Shown piece after piece: positions 24,793 through 33,190 of a stretch of 41,321 nt of DNA. The notes beneath the pieces are model-generated. The model was not told the DNA's origin. It saw only the letters and a list, made by a program, of their open reading frames with translations, and searched no databases. The first letter of the stretch is position 1. Every line of letters begins with the position of its first letter. The stretch is from Acidimicrobiia bacterium (lineage in GTDB: Bacteria; Actinomycetota; Acidimicrobiia; Acidimicrobiales; JANYDT01), in assembly GCA_025359845.1 (NCBI GenBank), contig JANYDT010000053.1:1-41321 (forward strand), written 5' to 3'. Both the position numbers and the translations under genes were made by a program.

Positions 24793-25305
24793 GTGGATGG
24801 GTGGGTGGAGCTGACTGATGGGTCGTTGAAGGGTTTTTTTGATGCGGTGTTGCCGGTGTTGGGTGAGCGTGATCGGCGGGTGGTGATGGGTCAGATGGTG
24901 GTGGCGTTGGGGTGGGGTGGGCAGGCGCGGGTGGTGACGGCTTCGGGGGCGAGTTCGTCGACGGTGTTGCGTGCGGCGAAGGAGGCTCGTGGTGAGCTCG
25001 ATGCTGTCGATGATGGCCGGCAACGCCTCGCCGGTGGTGGTGCGAGGTCGGTGATTGATCGTCAGCCGGGTTTGCTCAACGCTCTTGATGATCTGGTGTG
25101 GCCTGATGCTCGTGGCCATCCAATGTCACCGTTGCGGTATACGTGCAAGTCGACGTACAACCTTCAAGACGCGTTGCGGGCCAAGGAGTGGGTGGTTTCG
25201 GCGGAGTCGATTCGCAGGTTGCTGCCGGAGATGGGTTACTTGTTACAAGCGCCAGCGAAGACGAAAGAGGGTAACCAGCACAAGGACCGCGACGCCCAGT
25301 TCCGT
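24793..25305 (+). pseudogene. ISAzo13-type transposase, N-terminal fragment
   Basis: About 171 residues from GTG 24793. A helical N-terminus with a helix-turn-helix-like segment (ARVVTASGASSSTVLRAAKE) is followed by the family block WPDARGHPMSPLRYTCKSTYNL, then RRLLPEMGYLLQAPAKTKEGNQHKDRDAQFR. Right after FR the sequence switches to IS110-type transposase. In intact relatives about 15-20 further residues (the PVISVDTKKKELIG block with a catalytic Asp) follow; these are mostly lost here. Confidence 0.85.
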
Positions 25306-26373
25306 CGCGATGGAAGCGACGGGCGTGTACTGGAAGCCGTGCTTCTACGCGTTGGAAGACCGCTTCGAGGTGCGCCTGTGCAACGCCCATCACGTGAAGA
25401 ACGTGCCGGGACGAAAGACCGACACGTCCGACGCGGCGTGGCTGGCCGACGTCATCGCGCACGGGATGGTCCGGGCCAGTTTCGTGCCGCCCGTGCCGAT
25501 CCGTGAGCTGCGTGACTTGACCCGGTATCGCAAACGCCAACACGACATTCGGGCCGCCGAGGTGCAACGCCTGGAGAAGGTCCTCCAAGACGCCGGGATC
25601 AAGCTGACATCGGTAGCGTCGGGAGTGCTCACGATGGGAGTGCTCACGATGTCGGGCCGCAACATGATCGACGCGCTCATCGCCGGTGAACGCGATCCGG
25701 CGGTCCTGGCCGAGATGGCCATCGGCAGGATGCGCAACAAGCTTCCGGGCTTGACCGAAGCGCTCAGCGGTCATTTCGGTCCCCACCACGCCGTCACCGC
25801 CCGCCAGATCCTTGACCACGTCGACTTCCTCGACTCCCGGATCGCCGTCGTGTCGGAGCAGATCAGTCAGCGAATGGTCCCATTCACGGCCCCGGTCGAT
25901 TTGCTCGTTGCTATTCCCGGGATCAGTCAACACTCCGCCGAGGTCGTGATCGCCGAGACCGGTGGTGACATGAGCCGATTCCCGAGCCCGGCGCATTTGG
26001 CGTCGTGGGCTGGAGTCGCTCCGGGGAACCACGAGTCCGCGGGCAAGCGGCGCCGGGTCGGGACCACGAACGGAACCGGTGGCTGCGACGCACGCTCATC
26101 GAGTCGGCCCGGGCCGCGGCAAGGACCAAGACCAGCTACTTCGGTGCCCAATACCGTCAGATCGCAGCCCGGCGTGGTCCCAACAAGGCGGCCGTGGCCG
26201 TTGCTCACAGCCTCACCGACGTGATCTGGCACCTCCTCACCACGGGCGAGATCTTCCAGGACCTCGGCGCCGACTACTACCAACAACGACGCGACCCCGA
26301 ACGCGAAACCCAACGCCTCGTCCGAAAGCTCGAAGGCCTCGGGCACTCCGTCACCCTCAACTCCGCCGCGTAG
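25304..26373 (+). pseudogene. IS110-family transposase, 5'-truncated and frameshifted
   Basis: Begins abruptly at VAMEATGVYWKP, which carries the Glu of the DEDD RuvC-like site; the preceding strand with the first Asp is absent. KTDTSDAAWLADVIAHGM supplies the other acidic residues. The C-terminal transposase_20 domain is present: VDLLVAIPGISQHSAEVVIA, then SPAHLASWAGVAPGNHESAGKRR. There an indel at ~26060-26075 shifts the frame. RWLRRTLIESARAAARTKTS continues to the stop at 26373. The 9 bases GGGAGTGCTCACGATG are tandemly duplicated near 25619-25645. Elements of this family carry a bridge RNA in a non-coding end; the 5' end is missing here. Confidence 0.88.
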
Positions 26374-26464
26374 ACCACCCCACTCGGAACGCTTCTTCTC
26401 GGGGCTTCGCCCCGACCCTCTGGTTCCGCGCGCCCACGATCGCGGTCACAAACGCATTTCACCG
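26374..26464 (+). other. IS110-type 3' non-coding segment with a small hairpin
   Basis: Ninety bases between the IS110 stop and the return of ISAzo13 sequence. CGGGGC-TTC-GCCCCG (26400-26414) forms a perfect 6-bp hairpin. The ISAzo13 reading resumes at about 26456-26465. No gene is present. Confidence 0.55.
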
Positions 26465-27110
26465 CAGAAGGAACTGATCGGGAACTACTACAACAACGGC
26501 CAGGAGTGGCGAGTGAAAGGCGAGCCGGTCGAGGTTGAGGGCCACGACTTTCCCTTCCGGTGACGAACACGCAAAGGCGATCCCGTACGGGGTGTATGAC
26601 GTGTTCAACAACGAGGGATGGGTCAACGTTGGCGACACCGCGGACACTGCCGAGTTCGCCGTCGAGTCGATCCGGCGCTGGTGGAACAAGTTCGGCCACG
26701 CCCGGTTCCCGAACGCGACACGACTGATGATCACCGCCGATTGCGGAGGGTCCAACGGCTACCGGGTCCGCGCTTGGAAGAAACACCTCGCCGCCCTCGC
26801 CGCCGAGACCGGCCTCCACATCACGGTGTGCCACTATCCGCCGGGCACATCGAAGTGGAACAAAATCGAGCACCGCATGTTTAGTTTCATCTCAACGAAC
26901 TGGCGCGGCGAGCCCCTCACGGATCTGCGCACCATCGTCGAACTCATCGCGGCGACGACCACCAAGACCGGACTGAAGATCTACGCAGAAGAAGATCTCG
27001 ACTTCTATCCGACCGGTGTCAAGATCAGCGACGACGACCTCAAAGCACTACCAATCGACGCACACAACGACTGGCACCCCGAGTGGAACTACACCATAAA
27101 CACCCACTGA
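26456..27110 (+). pseudogene. ISAzo13-type transposase, C-terminal fragment (frameshifted)
   Basis: Resumes with ISPQKELIGNYYNNGQEWRV and GEPVEVEGHDF. A one-base loss at ~26552 then moves it to the frame GDEHAKAIPYGVYDVFNNEG, which runs to the stop at 27110. Conserved family blocks follow: RLMITADCGGSNGYRVRAWK (catalytic Asp), ITVCHYPPGTSKWNKIEHRM and SFISTNWRGEPLTD (with the terminal Glu in KIEHR), and ELIAATTTKTGLKIYAE. The later part reads cleanly over ~190 residues, so decay is recent. Confidence 0.88.
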
Positions 27111-27139
27111 AATCTAGTGACTTATTCCGCGGCGGCCCC

Positions 27140-27583
27140 TTACCGACGTTTGGCTATGAGCAGAGGAATGATACGGTCCGTCTTGGCTTGGTATTCGGCG
27201 TACGGGGGAAAGGCGGCTACGGCGCGGTCCCACCATGTTGCCTTCTCCGGGCCGGTGATTTCTCGCACGGAAACGTCGAAGGGTGCGGGCCCGTCTTGGA
27301 GGGTGACGGCGTCGGGATCAGCGACGAGATTGTAGTACCAGACCGGGTTTTTCGGGCGTCCGCCCATCGATGCCACCAGCGCGTATTCGCCTTCGTGCTC
27401 CACCTTCATCAAGGCGATCTTGCGAACGTTGGCGCTCTTGGCTCCCAGCATCGACACGATAATGATCGGCAGCCCACTGTCTCGCAGCGTGTTGCCCTTC
27501 TCACCCCCCGAACTCTCGTACAGCTCGACCTGGTCGCGGACCCATTCGGCGGTGCTGGGAACATACGTGCCTTGAAGTGCCAT
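27140..27583 (-). CDS. F420-dependent nitroreductase-family protein (Ddn-like)
   Basis: 147 aa, the standard length for the deazaflavin-dependent nitroreductase (DUF385) family of actinobacteria. Features are the N-terminal helix STAEWVRDQVELYESSGGEKG, LPIIIVSMLGAKSANVRKIALMKVEHEGEYALVAS in pieces (the split-barrel core), and GGRPKNPVWYYNLVADPDAV, the F420 phosphate/side-chain region. Members reduce nitroimidazoles, quinones or other hydrophobic substrates with reduced F420. The start has an AAGGTG site 5 bases upstream. Its TAA stop (TTA on the plus strand) is one copy of the duplication made by the adjacent insertion sequence. It implies that the host makes F420. Confidence 0.92.
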   Translation of the reverse strand: MALQGTYVPSTAEWVRDQVELYESSGGEKGNTLRDSGLPIIIVSMLGAKSANVRKIALMKVEHEGEYALVASMGGRPKNPVWYYNLVADPDAVTLQDGPAPFDVSVREITGPEKATWWDRAVAAFPPYAEYQAKTDRIIPLLIAKRR

Positions 27584-27668
27584 GCCGGCACCTTACTGCG
27601 GGGTCTACGGGCGAGACCATGTCCTTAGGGTTTCAGCATCGCCGCGCCACCGGGCATGCTTGTTCACA

Positions 27669-28370
27669 ATGAGTACGAATTCCGCCATAACACCTGAGCC
27701 GGCGGCCGGCCAATCGCCCGACGAGTTCCGTCAGGTGCGTTACGTCGCACCGCCGGGGGCGACCACGATTCTGTTGGTCCGCCACGGGGCCTCGGAGCCG
27801 GCGCATCCGGATCGGCCTTTTCCGTTGCGCGACGGCCATGGCGACCCGGCCCTTGATCCGAGCGGTGTCCGCCAGTCCGTCCAGGTGGGGGGACGCCTCG
27901 CAAGCGAACGAATCGACGCCATCTACGTCACCTCGTTACGGCGAACGCATCAAACCGCGCAGCCGCTCGCCGCCGCGCTCGGACTGACGCCCGTCGAACT
28001 GCCGGAATTACGGGAGGTTCACCTCGGTGAGTGGGAGGGTGGTCTAGTTCGGGTCAAAGCCGCCGCCCTCGACCCGATTTGGGTCCGCTCTCGGGCCGAG
28101 CAACGATGGGACATCATCCCCGGCGCCGAATCGCACGCCGCCTTCACCCAACGGTTGCGGACCGGAATCGAACTCATGGTCGGCGCCCATCCCGATGGAC
28201 GGATCGCCGCGTTCGTTCACGGCGGAGTCATCAGCCATCTGCTGCACCTCGCTTCGGGCGCCACACCGTTCGGGTTCGTGGGTGCCGAGAACGGATCGAT
28301 CTCCGAACTGGTCATCCTCGGCGACGACTGGATGGTGCGCCGCTTCAACGACACCGCCCACCTCGGCTGA
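27669..28370 (+). CDS. Histidine phosphatase-family protein
   Basis: 233 aa from ATG 27669. The catalytic RHG motif is LLVRHGAS (Arg38, His39). SLRRTHQTAQPLAAALGL is the second Arg/helix, LREVHLGEWEGG carries the proton-donor Glu, and FVHGGVISHLL contains the second catalytic His184. This is the phosphoglycerate-mutase-like branch; members are mutases, phosphatases or nucleotide-loop phosphatases (CobC-like). There are ~30 extra, probably disordered residues before the first strand. It diverges from the F420-type nitroreductase and reads toward nadE, 54 bp apart, so the two may be co-transcribed. Confidence 0.9.
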   Translation: MSTNSAITPEPAAGQSPDEFRQVRYVAPPGATTILLVRHGASEPAHPDRPFPLRDGHGDPALDPSGVRQSVQVGGRLASERIDAIYVTSLRRTHQTAQPLAAALGLTPVELPELREVHLGEWEGGLVRVKAAALDPIWVRSRAEQRWDIIPGAESHAAFTQRLRTGIELMVGAHPDGRIAAFVHGGVISHLLHLASGATPFGFVGAENGSISELVILGDDWMVRRFNDTAHLG

Positions 28371-28424
28371 GCCGGACTCGGCGGCGGTCTGGGAGGCCGA
28401 AGAGGGGCGATACCCTTCTGCGCG

Positions 28425-30467
28425 GTGGACGCCTACGACGACCTCACGACCCACGGCTTCCTGCGCGTCGCCGTGGCCATTCCCGAGGTGCGCATAGCCG
28501 ATCCCGCGCACAACGCGACGGCTACTATCGAACTCCTCCAGGAGGCTGCAGCCCAAGGAGTCAGCCTCTGCGCCTTCCCCGAACTCGGGCTCACGGCTTA
28601 CACGTGCGACGACCTGTTCCACCAACGAGCGCTCCTTGAAGCCGCTCTCGTCGCTCTCGAACAAGTCCGGGCCGCCACCACCGCCCTTCCCACCATTGCC
28701 ATAGTGGGCTTGCCCCTGGTCGTCGATGGGATGCTGGCCAACGTGGCCGCAGTCGTCCATGGTGGGCGCGTGCGCGGGCTGGTGCCCAAGACGTATCTGC
28801 CGAACTACCGGGAGTTCTATGAGATGCGCCAATTCACCCCGGGCGACACGTTCGTGGCCCGGTCGGTCACGGTGGGAGGCGAGACCGCCGCGTTCGGTTC
28901 GAAGCTGTTGTTCCGGGCGGGTCACGCCATATTCCATGTCGAAGTGTGCGAGGACGGGTGGGCCACCATCCCCCCGTCCTCGTTCGGAGCGCTGGCCGGG
29001 GCGACCGTCCTCGTCAACCTCAGCGCGTCCAACGCGCTGGTCGGCAAGCACGAATACCGTCGCGCGCTGGGCGCCAGTCAGTCGGCCAGATGTCTTGCCG
29101 GCTACGTGTACTCGGCCGCGGGGATGGGCGAATCGACCACCGACTTGGCCTGGGACGGCCACGGCATGGTGCACGAGAACGGCACCTTGTTGGCCGAGAC
29201 CGAACGCTATGCCCGCCATCCGCAACTGGTGACCGCGGATGTCGATGTCGACAAGATGTTGTCGGAGCGGATGCGCCAAAATAGCTTCGGAGTGGGCGTC
29301 GCCCGTCACCGAGAAGAAGTGTTGGGGTTCGTGACAATAGACGTGGCGTTGTCACCGCCCCCGACGAGGCTGGACCGACAGTACGCGCCCTTCCCGTTCG
29401 TACCCACCGATCCGTCGACGCGCGCCGACCGTTGTCGCGAGGTCCTCGATATTCAGGTGCACGGACTGGCGCAGCGCATGGCCGCGATGGGGACCGAGAA
29501 GCTCGTTATCGGCATCTCGGGCGGCCTCGATTCGACTCTGGCGCTCGTCGTGTGCAGCCGGGCCATGGATGTACTCCAACGGCCCCGCTCCGGCATCCTG
29601 GCGTACACGATGCCCGGGTTCGCCACTTCCGATCGAACGCTCGATCAGGCCCGCCGACTCATGGCGGCCGTGGGCGCAACGGCCGCCGAGATCGACATCC
29701 GTCCGAGCTGCCTGCAGATGCTGGCCGACATCGGCCATCCCTTCGCCCGGGGCGAGGAGGTGTACGACATCACGTTCGAGAACGTGCAAGCCGGCGAGCG
29801 GACGTCGCATCTCTTCCGGATCGCCAACCTTCACAATGCGCCGGTGGTCGGCACCAGCGATTTGTCAGAGATCGCCCTCGGATGGTGCACCTACGGAGTC
29901 GGCGACCACATGGCGCACTATCACGTCAATGCGTCGGTCCCGAAAACGCTGGTGCAGCACTTGATTCGGTTCGCGGCCGAGACTGGTGAACTCGGACCGG
30001 ATGCGTCGGCCGCGTTTCTCGACGTGCTGGCCACGGAGATCAGTCCCGAACTCGTGCCCACGGCCGTATCGCGTGGCGCAGTCTCAGCCGAAACCGCCGG
30101 ACCGGGCGGTATCGCCGCAGGGGGCGCCGCGACCCAGCCCGGCCATTCGAGCGAGGCCGTCGTCGGACCGTATGACCTGCAGGACTTTCACCTATATGGC
30201 GTGCTGCGGTCGGGATTCACGCCTCGCAAGGTCGCGTACTTGGCCGAGCAGGCATGGGGCGAGACGTACAGTCGGGCCGAGATCAAACACTGGCTGGGCG
30301 TGTTCTTGCGACGGTTCTTCCAGGCCAGCCAGTTCAAACGGTCGGCCATGCCGAACGCCCCCAAGGTCGGTTCCGGCGGCTCGCTCTCTCCCCGAGGCGA
30401 CTGGCGGGCCCCCAGCGACGCCTCTTGGGCCGCTTGGGAAGCCGACTGGCGCAAGATCCCTGACTAA
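28425..30467 (+). CDS. nadE: Glutamine-dependent NAD(+) synthetase
   Basis: 680 aa from GTG 28425, the length of the actinobacterial two-domain enzyme. The N-terminal nitrilase-type glutaminase has the triad Glu53 (FPELGLTAY), Lys122 (PKTYLPNYREF) and Cys175 (VEVCEDGW), almost the same numbering as M. tuberculosis NadE. The C-terminal synthetase has the ATP PP-loop SGGLDS (365-370). A loop with GERTSHLFRIANLHNAPVVGTSDLSEIALGWCTYGVGDHMAHYHVNASVPKT, present here in full, binds NaAD. It makes NAD from deamido-NAD, ATP and glutamine; ammonia is passed internally. Essential housekeeping function. A strong hairpin follows the stop. Confidence 0.95.
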   Translation: MDAYDDLTTHGFLRVAVAIPEVRIADPAHNATATIELLQEAAAQGVSLCAFPELGLTAYTCDDLFHQRALLEAALVALEQVRAATTALPTIAIVGLPLVVDGMLANVAAVVHGGRVRGLVPKTYLPNYREFYEMRQFTPGDTFVARSVTVGGETAAFGSKLLFRAGHAIFHVEVCEDGWATIPPSSFGALAGATVLVNLSASNALVGKHEYRRALGASQSARCLAGYVYSAAGMGESTTDLAWDGHGMVHENGTLLAETERYARHPQLVTADVDVDKMLSERMRQNSFGVGVARHREEVLGFVTIDVALSPPPTRLDRQYAPFPFVPTDPSTRADRCREVLDIQVHGLAQRMAAMGTEKLVIGISGGLDSTLALVVCSRAMDVLQRPRSGILAYTMPGFATSDRTLDQARRLMAAVGATAAEIDIRPSCLQMLADIGHPFARGEEVYDITFENVQAGERTSHLFRIANLHNAPVVGTSDLSEIALGWCTYGVGDHMAHYHVNASVPKTLVQHLIRFAAETGELGPDASAAFLDVLATEISPELVPTAVSRGAVSAETAGPGGIAAGGAATQPGHSSEAVVGPYDLQDFHLYGVLRSGFTPRKVAYLAEQAWGETYSRAEIKHWLGVFLRRFFQASQFKRSAMPNAPKVGSGGSLSPRGDWRAPSDASWAAWEADWRKIPD

Positions 30468-30475
30468 GCCGAGTG

Positions 30476-30528
30476 GCGTGGCGTTTGGAGCGAGAGTTTC
30501 GAACGAAAACTCGCTCCAAATGCCACGC
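30476..30528. terminator. Strong hairpin between nadE and the nitroreductase gene
   Basis: A 19-bp arm (30476-30494) pairs with 30510-30528 with a single G:T mismatch. The 15-base loop can form a small extra stem (TTTC with GAAA). It starts 9 bp after the nadE stop. There is no T-tract, but it is the most stable structure in this region and probably separates the two genes' transcripts. Confidence 0.75.
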
Positions 30529-30546
30529 AAGCGACATACTCGGCCG

Positions 30547-31242
30547 GTGAGCCAGCCGACACCTATCTCCATCCAGGAAATCCTTTACACGACGCGGGCG
30601 ATGCGACGCCTCCGGACGGACGCGGTGCCAGACGGCGTGATCGCCCGCATCCTCGATTCCGGGCTACGGGCCCCGAGTGGCGGAAATACGCAGGATTGGC
30701 GGTTCATGATCGTGACCGACCGGGACAAGATCGCCGCCATCGCGCCCCTATACCAGGCCGGCCTCGGCCTGCTGTTCGAGGGCCACTACAAGCAAGCCAA
30801 CGCCGCCACCCGGGCGGCGATGGCATCGGGAACAGCCGACCGCCGGACCGCGCAGCTCGGGCGGGTCCTCGACTCAAGCGAGCACCTGGCCGCCCACTTC
30901 GCGGACGTGCCTCTTCTCGTGTTCGGCTATCTGACCAGCCGGGAAAATGCCGGATCGATCTGGCCGGCGCTGTGGAGCATGTGCCTCGCGGCGCGGGCCG
31001 AGGGGGTCGGCTCGACCGTGACGACCATCCTCGAGATGTTCGCGGCCAAAGAAGTCGATGAGATCCTGGGGGTGCCCGAAGGCAGCGGGTTCTATCGTCA
31101 CGCCTGCCTGCCGATGGGCTATCCAACCGGTCGCTGGGGCGTGCCCGATCGTAAGCCGGTGTCAAAGGTCGTCTACCACGACACTTGGGGAACGCCTCCC
31201 GCATTTGCTCCCTCAGAGCCGCTCTGGTCCCCTCACAAATAG
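30547..31242 (+). CDS. Nitroreductase-family FMN oxidoreductase
   Basis: 231 aa from GTG 30547. Family opening SIQEILYTTRAMRRLRTDAVPDGVIARILDSGLRAPSGGNTQDWRFMIV includes the FMN-binding Arg pair and the PSGGNTQ loop. The lid region carries ENAGSIWPALWSMCLAARAEGVGST and RWGVPDRKPVSKVV at the C-terminal flavin contact. Members use NAD(P)H to reduce nitro groups, quinones or enoates, or dehalogenate; this one resembles BluB/NfnB-type singles but no substrate is visible. Alternative start ATG 30602 would cut the first helix. It converges on the phosphoribosyltransferase gene 23 bp downstream. Confidence 0.9.
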   Translation: MSQPTPISIQEILYTTRAMRRLRTDAVPDGVIARILDSGLRAPSGGNTQDWRFMIVTDRDKIAAIAPLYQAGLGLLFEGHYKQANAATRAAMASGTADRRTAQLGRVLDSSEHLAAHFADVPLLVFGYLTSRENAGSIWPALWSMCLAARAEGVGSTVTTILEMFAAKEVDEILGVPEGSGFYRHACLPMGYPTGRWGVPDRKPVSKVVYHDTWGTPPAFAPSEPLWSPHK

Positions 31243-31265
31243 CGCTACGGCCCAGGTGGCTGGTG

Positions 31266-31784
31266 TCAATGCCCGGCGACGGTGCCACCGACACGTTGCG
31301 GCGCCAGTATCGGCGCCTTGTCGCTCCACGGAAAGTCGATCCACTTTTCGGTCCGCCGCCACACGTACTCGCACTTCACGAGGCAGTGACTCTTCTCGTA
31401 CAACACTGCGTTGCGCACGGTTCGCACGGAGGACTGGCAGAAGTCGTGAACGGCCTTCAGAGTCGCCCCGGTGTCGGCTACGTCGTCGACGATCAGCACA
31501 TTCGTGCCTTTGAGGTCGACCAGATCGAGTTGCGGTGGCAACATCACCGGAAAATCGAGGCGCTCATCGACCCCCGTATAGAATTCGACGTTCATCACGA
31601 AAACGTTCTTCACGCTCAGGGCGTAGGCGACAGCCCCGCCCGGCAACAGCCCGCCTCGGGCGATCGTCAAGATGATGTCAGGCTCATAGCCGTCATCGGC
31701 CACCAGCCGCGCCAGCGACCGCGTGCCGTCGCCGAAGTCGGACCACGTCAAGATTTCCCGTTCAGGAGGGGGCGGTGCAGCCAT
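31266..31784 (-). CDS. Purine-type phosphoribosyltransferase
   Basis: 172 aa. The PRPP motif VLIVDDVADTGATL (96-109) is intact. ILTIARGGLLPGG (39-50) supplies the PPi loop. The C-terminal KWIDFPWSDKAP carries the Trp-Ile-x-Phe-Pro-Trp signature typical of xanthine/guanine-type (Gpt-like) enzymes. It would join a purine-like base to PRPP. Compared with Gpt of E. coli (152 aa) it has a short extra N-terminus. It lies head to head with the deaminase/transporter operon across 150 bp, which suggests that it acts on the imported and processed base, although it may simply be general salvage. Confidence 0.88.
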   Translation of the reverse strand: MAAPPPPEREILTWSDFGDGTRSLARLVADDGYEPDIILTIARGGLLPGGAVAYALSVKNVFVMNVEFYTGVDERLDFPVMLPPQLDLVDLKGTNVLIVDDVADTGATLKAVHDFCQSSVRTVRNAVLYEKSHCLVKCEYVWRRTEKWIDFPWSDKAPILAPQRVGGTVAGH

Positions 31785-31873
31785 TAGAGGATGTTAGCCC
31801 TGCCACCCACCCACCCCAAGGCGCCGCCCCACCCGGTCGGGACGAATCGGGTCAAGAGTCGGCGGATTACCGC

Positions 31874-31888
31874 TTTACACTTTGTAAA
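31874..31888. promoter_or_regulatory. TTTACA-N3-TGTAAA inverted repeat (candidate operator)
   Basis: A perfect 6-bp inverted repeat with a 3-base centre in the gap between the phosphoribosyltransferase and the deaminase operon. It lies 46 bp before the deaminase ATG. It is AT-rich in a GC-rich background and in the right place for a dimeric repressor or activator. No regulator gene is adjacent. Confidence 0.5.
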
Positions 31889-31934
31889 TGCAACGACCGA
31901 ACCATCCCGGGCTCGGGTGACGACAATTCCCACT

Positions 31935-33182
31935 ATGTTCTTGCGCAACGCCCGGCTGGCCCAAGGTCACAACGTCGATATCGCGATCGGCGCCGACGGA
32001 CGCATTACCGACATCGGCCCCGTTCACTCCGGTGCACCAGCCGGTCCGCATGACCTCATCGAGGATCTCACCGGCTACCTGCTGTTATCGAGTGCGGCCG
32101 AACCACATGCCCACCTCGACAAAGCCCTGACCGCGGACCTGGCCCCCAACACCCAGGGCGACCTCCTCGGCGCGATCGACGCCTGGATCGGCTTTGCCCC
32201 GACTCAGAGTCGAGACCAGATCGCAGTCCGAGCGTTAAGGGCGGCGGAAGAGCTGTTGGCCAACGGCGTGACGGCGGTGCGCACCCACGTCAACGTGCGG
32301 ACGGGGCAGTTCGACGCCATTGAGGCCCTCTTGACGGTGCGCGACCAGTTGCACGGCGCTTTGGACATGCAGCTCGTGGCGTTGACGACCATGCAATTGT
32401 GCGGCGGCCCCGAGATGTACCGACGCGTGCTCCAACAGTCGGCCGCGCTCGATTCGTGCGTTGTGATCGGCGGATGCCCCCACCTCGACGACGACGCTCA
32501 GCAGGCCACCGACATCAGCCTCGATGTCGCCGGCGAAACGAACCGACCGCTCGACCTCCACACCGACGAGAGCCTCAACCCTGACGCACTTCACCTCCCT
32601 TACCTGGCCGAACGGGTTATCCATCTCGGCTACCGGCACGGCGCGACGGCCAGCCATTGCGTGAGCCTCGGCGTGCTCGACCCGGTCCAACAGCGCGACA
32701 TCTCCGAATTGGTGGCCGGCGCCGGCGTTGCGGTCGTGACCCTTCCCCAGACCAACTTGTTTCTCCAGGGCCGCGCCCATCGGCAATCGACCCCTCGTGG
32801 ACTCACCGCCCTACGGTCTCTGCTCGACGCTGGGGTCACTCTGGGCGCCGGCGCCGACAACGTCAGGGACCCGTTCAATCTCATGGGCCGCAGCGACCCG
32901 ATGGAGACGGCGGCGCTGTTGGTGATGGCGGGGCACCTGAGCGTGGCCGAAGCCTACGGCGCCGTTACCGATGGCGCCCGGGGCGCCATGGGCCTGCCTC
33001 CGGTCACCATCGCCGTAGGTCAACGAGCCGATCTTTTGGCCATTTGCGGGCAATCGCTCAACGACGCCGTAGCCCGCGCCGATAGTTCACGGATCGTGTT
33101 TTCGGCCGGACGAATAGTCGCCCGTACTGTCGTCAAGCGCAGCACGTATCCAACCTCGAACCACACTCATCGACAAGACTGA
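31935..33182 (+). CDS. Cytosine deaminase-type amidohydrolase
   Basis: 415 aa from ATG 31935. Metal and catalytic residues are His58/His60 (PHAHLDKA), His209/Glu212 (LHTDES), His241 (ASHCVS) and Asp308 (GADNVRDPF). Their spacing (2, 149, 3, 29, 67) equals that of E. coli CodA ligands His61, His63, His214, Glu217, His246 and Asp313. Gln154 and the LQGR segment also fit the base-binding pocket. The enzyme should hydrolyse an amine of a pyrimidine-like ring, giving ammonia; cytosine itself or a pyrimidine analogue may be the substrate. The N-terminal start is the first methionine after non-coding sequence. It is the first gene of an operon with an ABC importer and is divergent from a phosphoribosyltransferase. 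Confidence 0.85.
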   Translation: MFLRNARLAQGHNVDIAIGADGRITDIGPVHSGAPAGPHDLIEDLTGYLLLSSAAEPHAHLDKALTADLAPNTQGDLLGAIDAWIGFAPTQSRDQIAVRALRAAEELLANGVTAVRTHVNVRTGQFDAIEALLTVRDQLHGALDMQLVALTTMQLCGGPEMYRRVLQQSAALDSCVVIGGCPHLDDDAQQATDISLDVAGETNRPLDLHTDESLNPDALHLPYLAERVIHLGYRHGATASHCVSLGVLDPVQQRDISELVAGAGVAVVTLPQTNLFLQGRAHRQSTPRGLTALRSLLDAGVTLGAGADNVRDPFNLMGRSDPMETAALLVMAGHLSVAEAYGAVTDGARGAMGLPPVTIAVGQRADLLAICGQSLNDAVARADSSRIVFSAGRIVARTVVKRSTYPTSNHTHRQD

Positions 33183-33190
33183 GAACCCGT

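Larger units (their letters stand above)
24760..27139 (+). mobile_element. ISAzo13-type insertion sequence interrupted by an IS110-type fragment
   Basis: The ends are imperfect inverted repeats of ~34 bp: left GGGTCCGCCCTAGAATAA (24760 on), right (minus strand from 27139) GGGGCCGCCGCGGAATAA. The 3 bp outside both ends are TTA (24757-24759 and 27140-27142), a likely target duplication. The right copy is also the stop codon of the F420-type nitroreductase, so insertion left that gene intact. Inside lie two pieces of an ISAzo13 transposase with an IS110-type fragment between them. Not mobile by itself. Confidence 0.8.
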
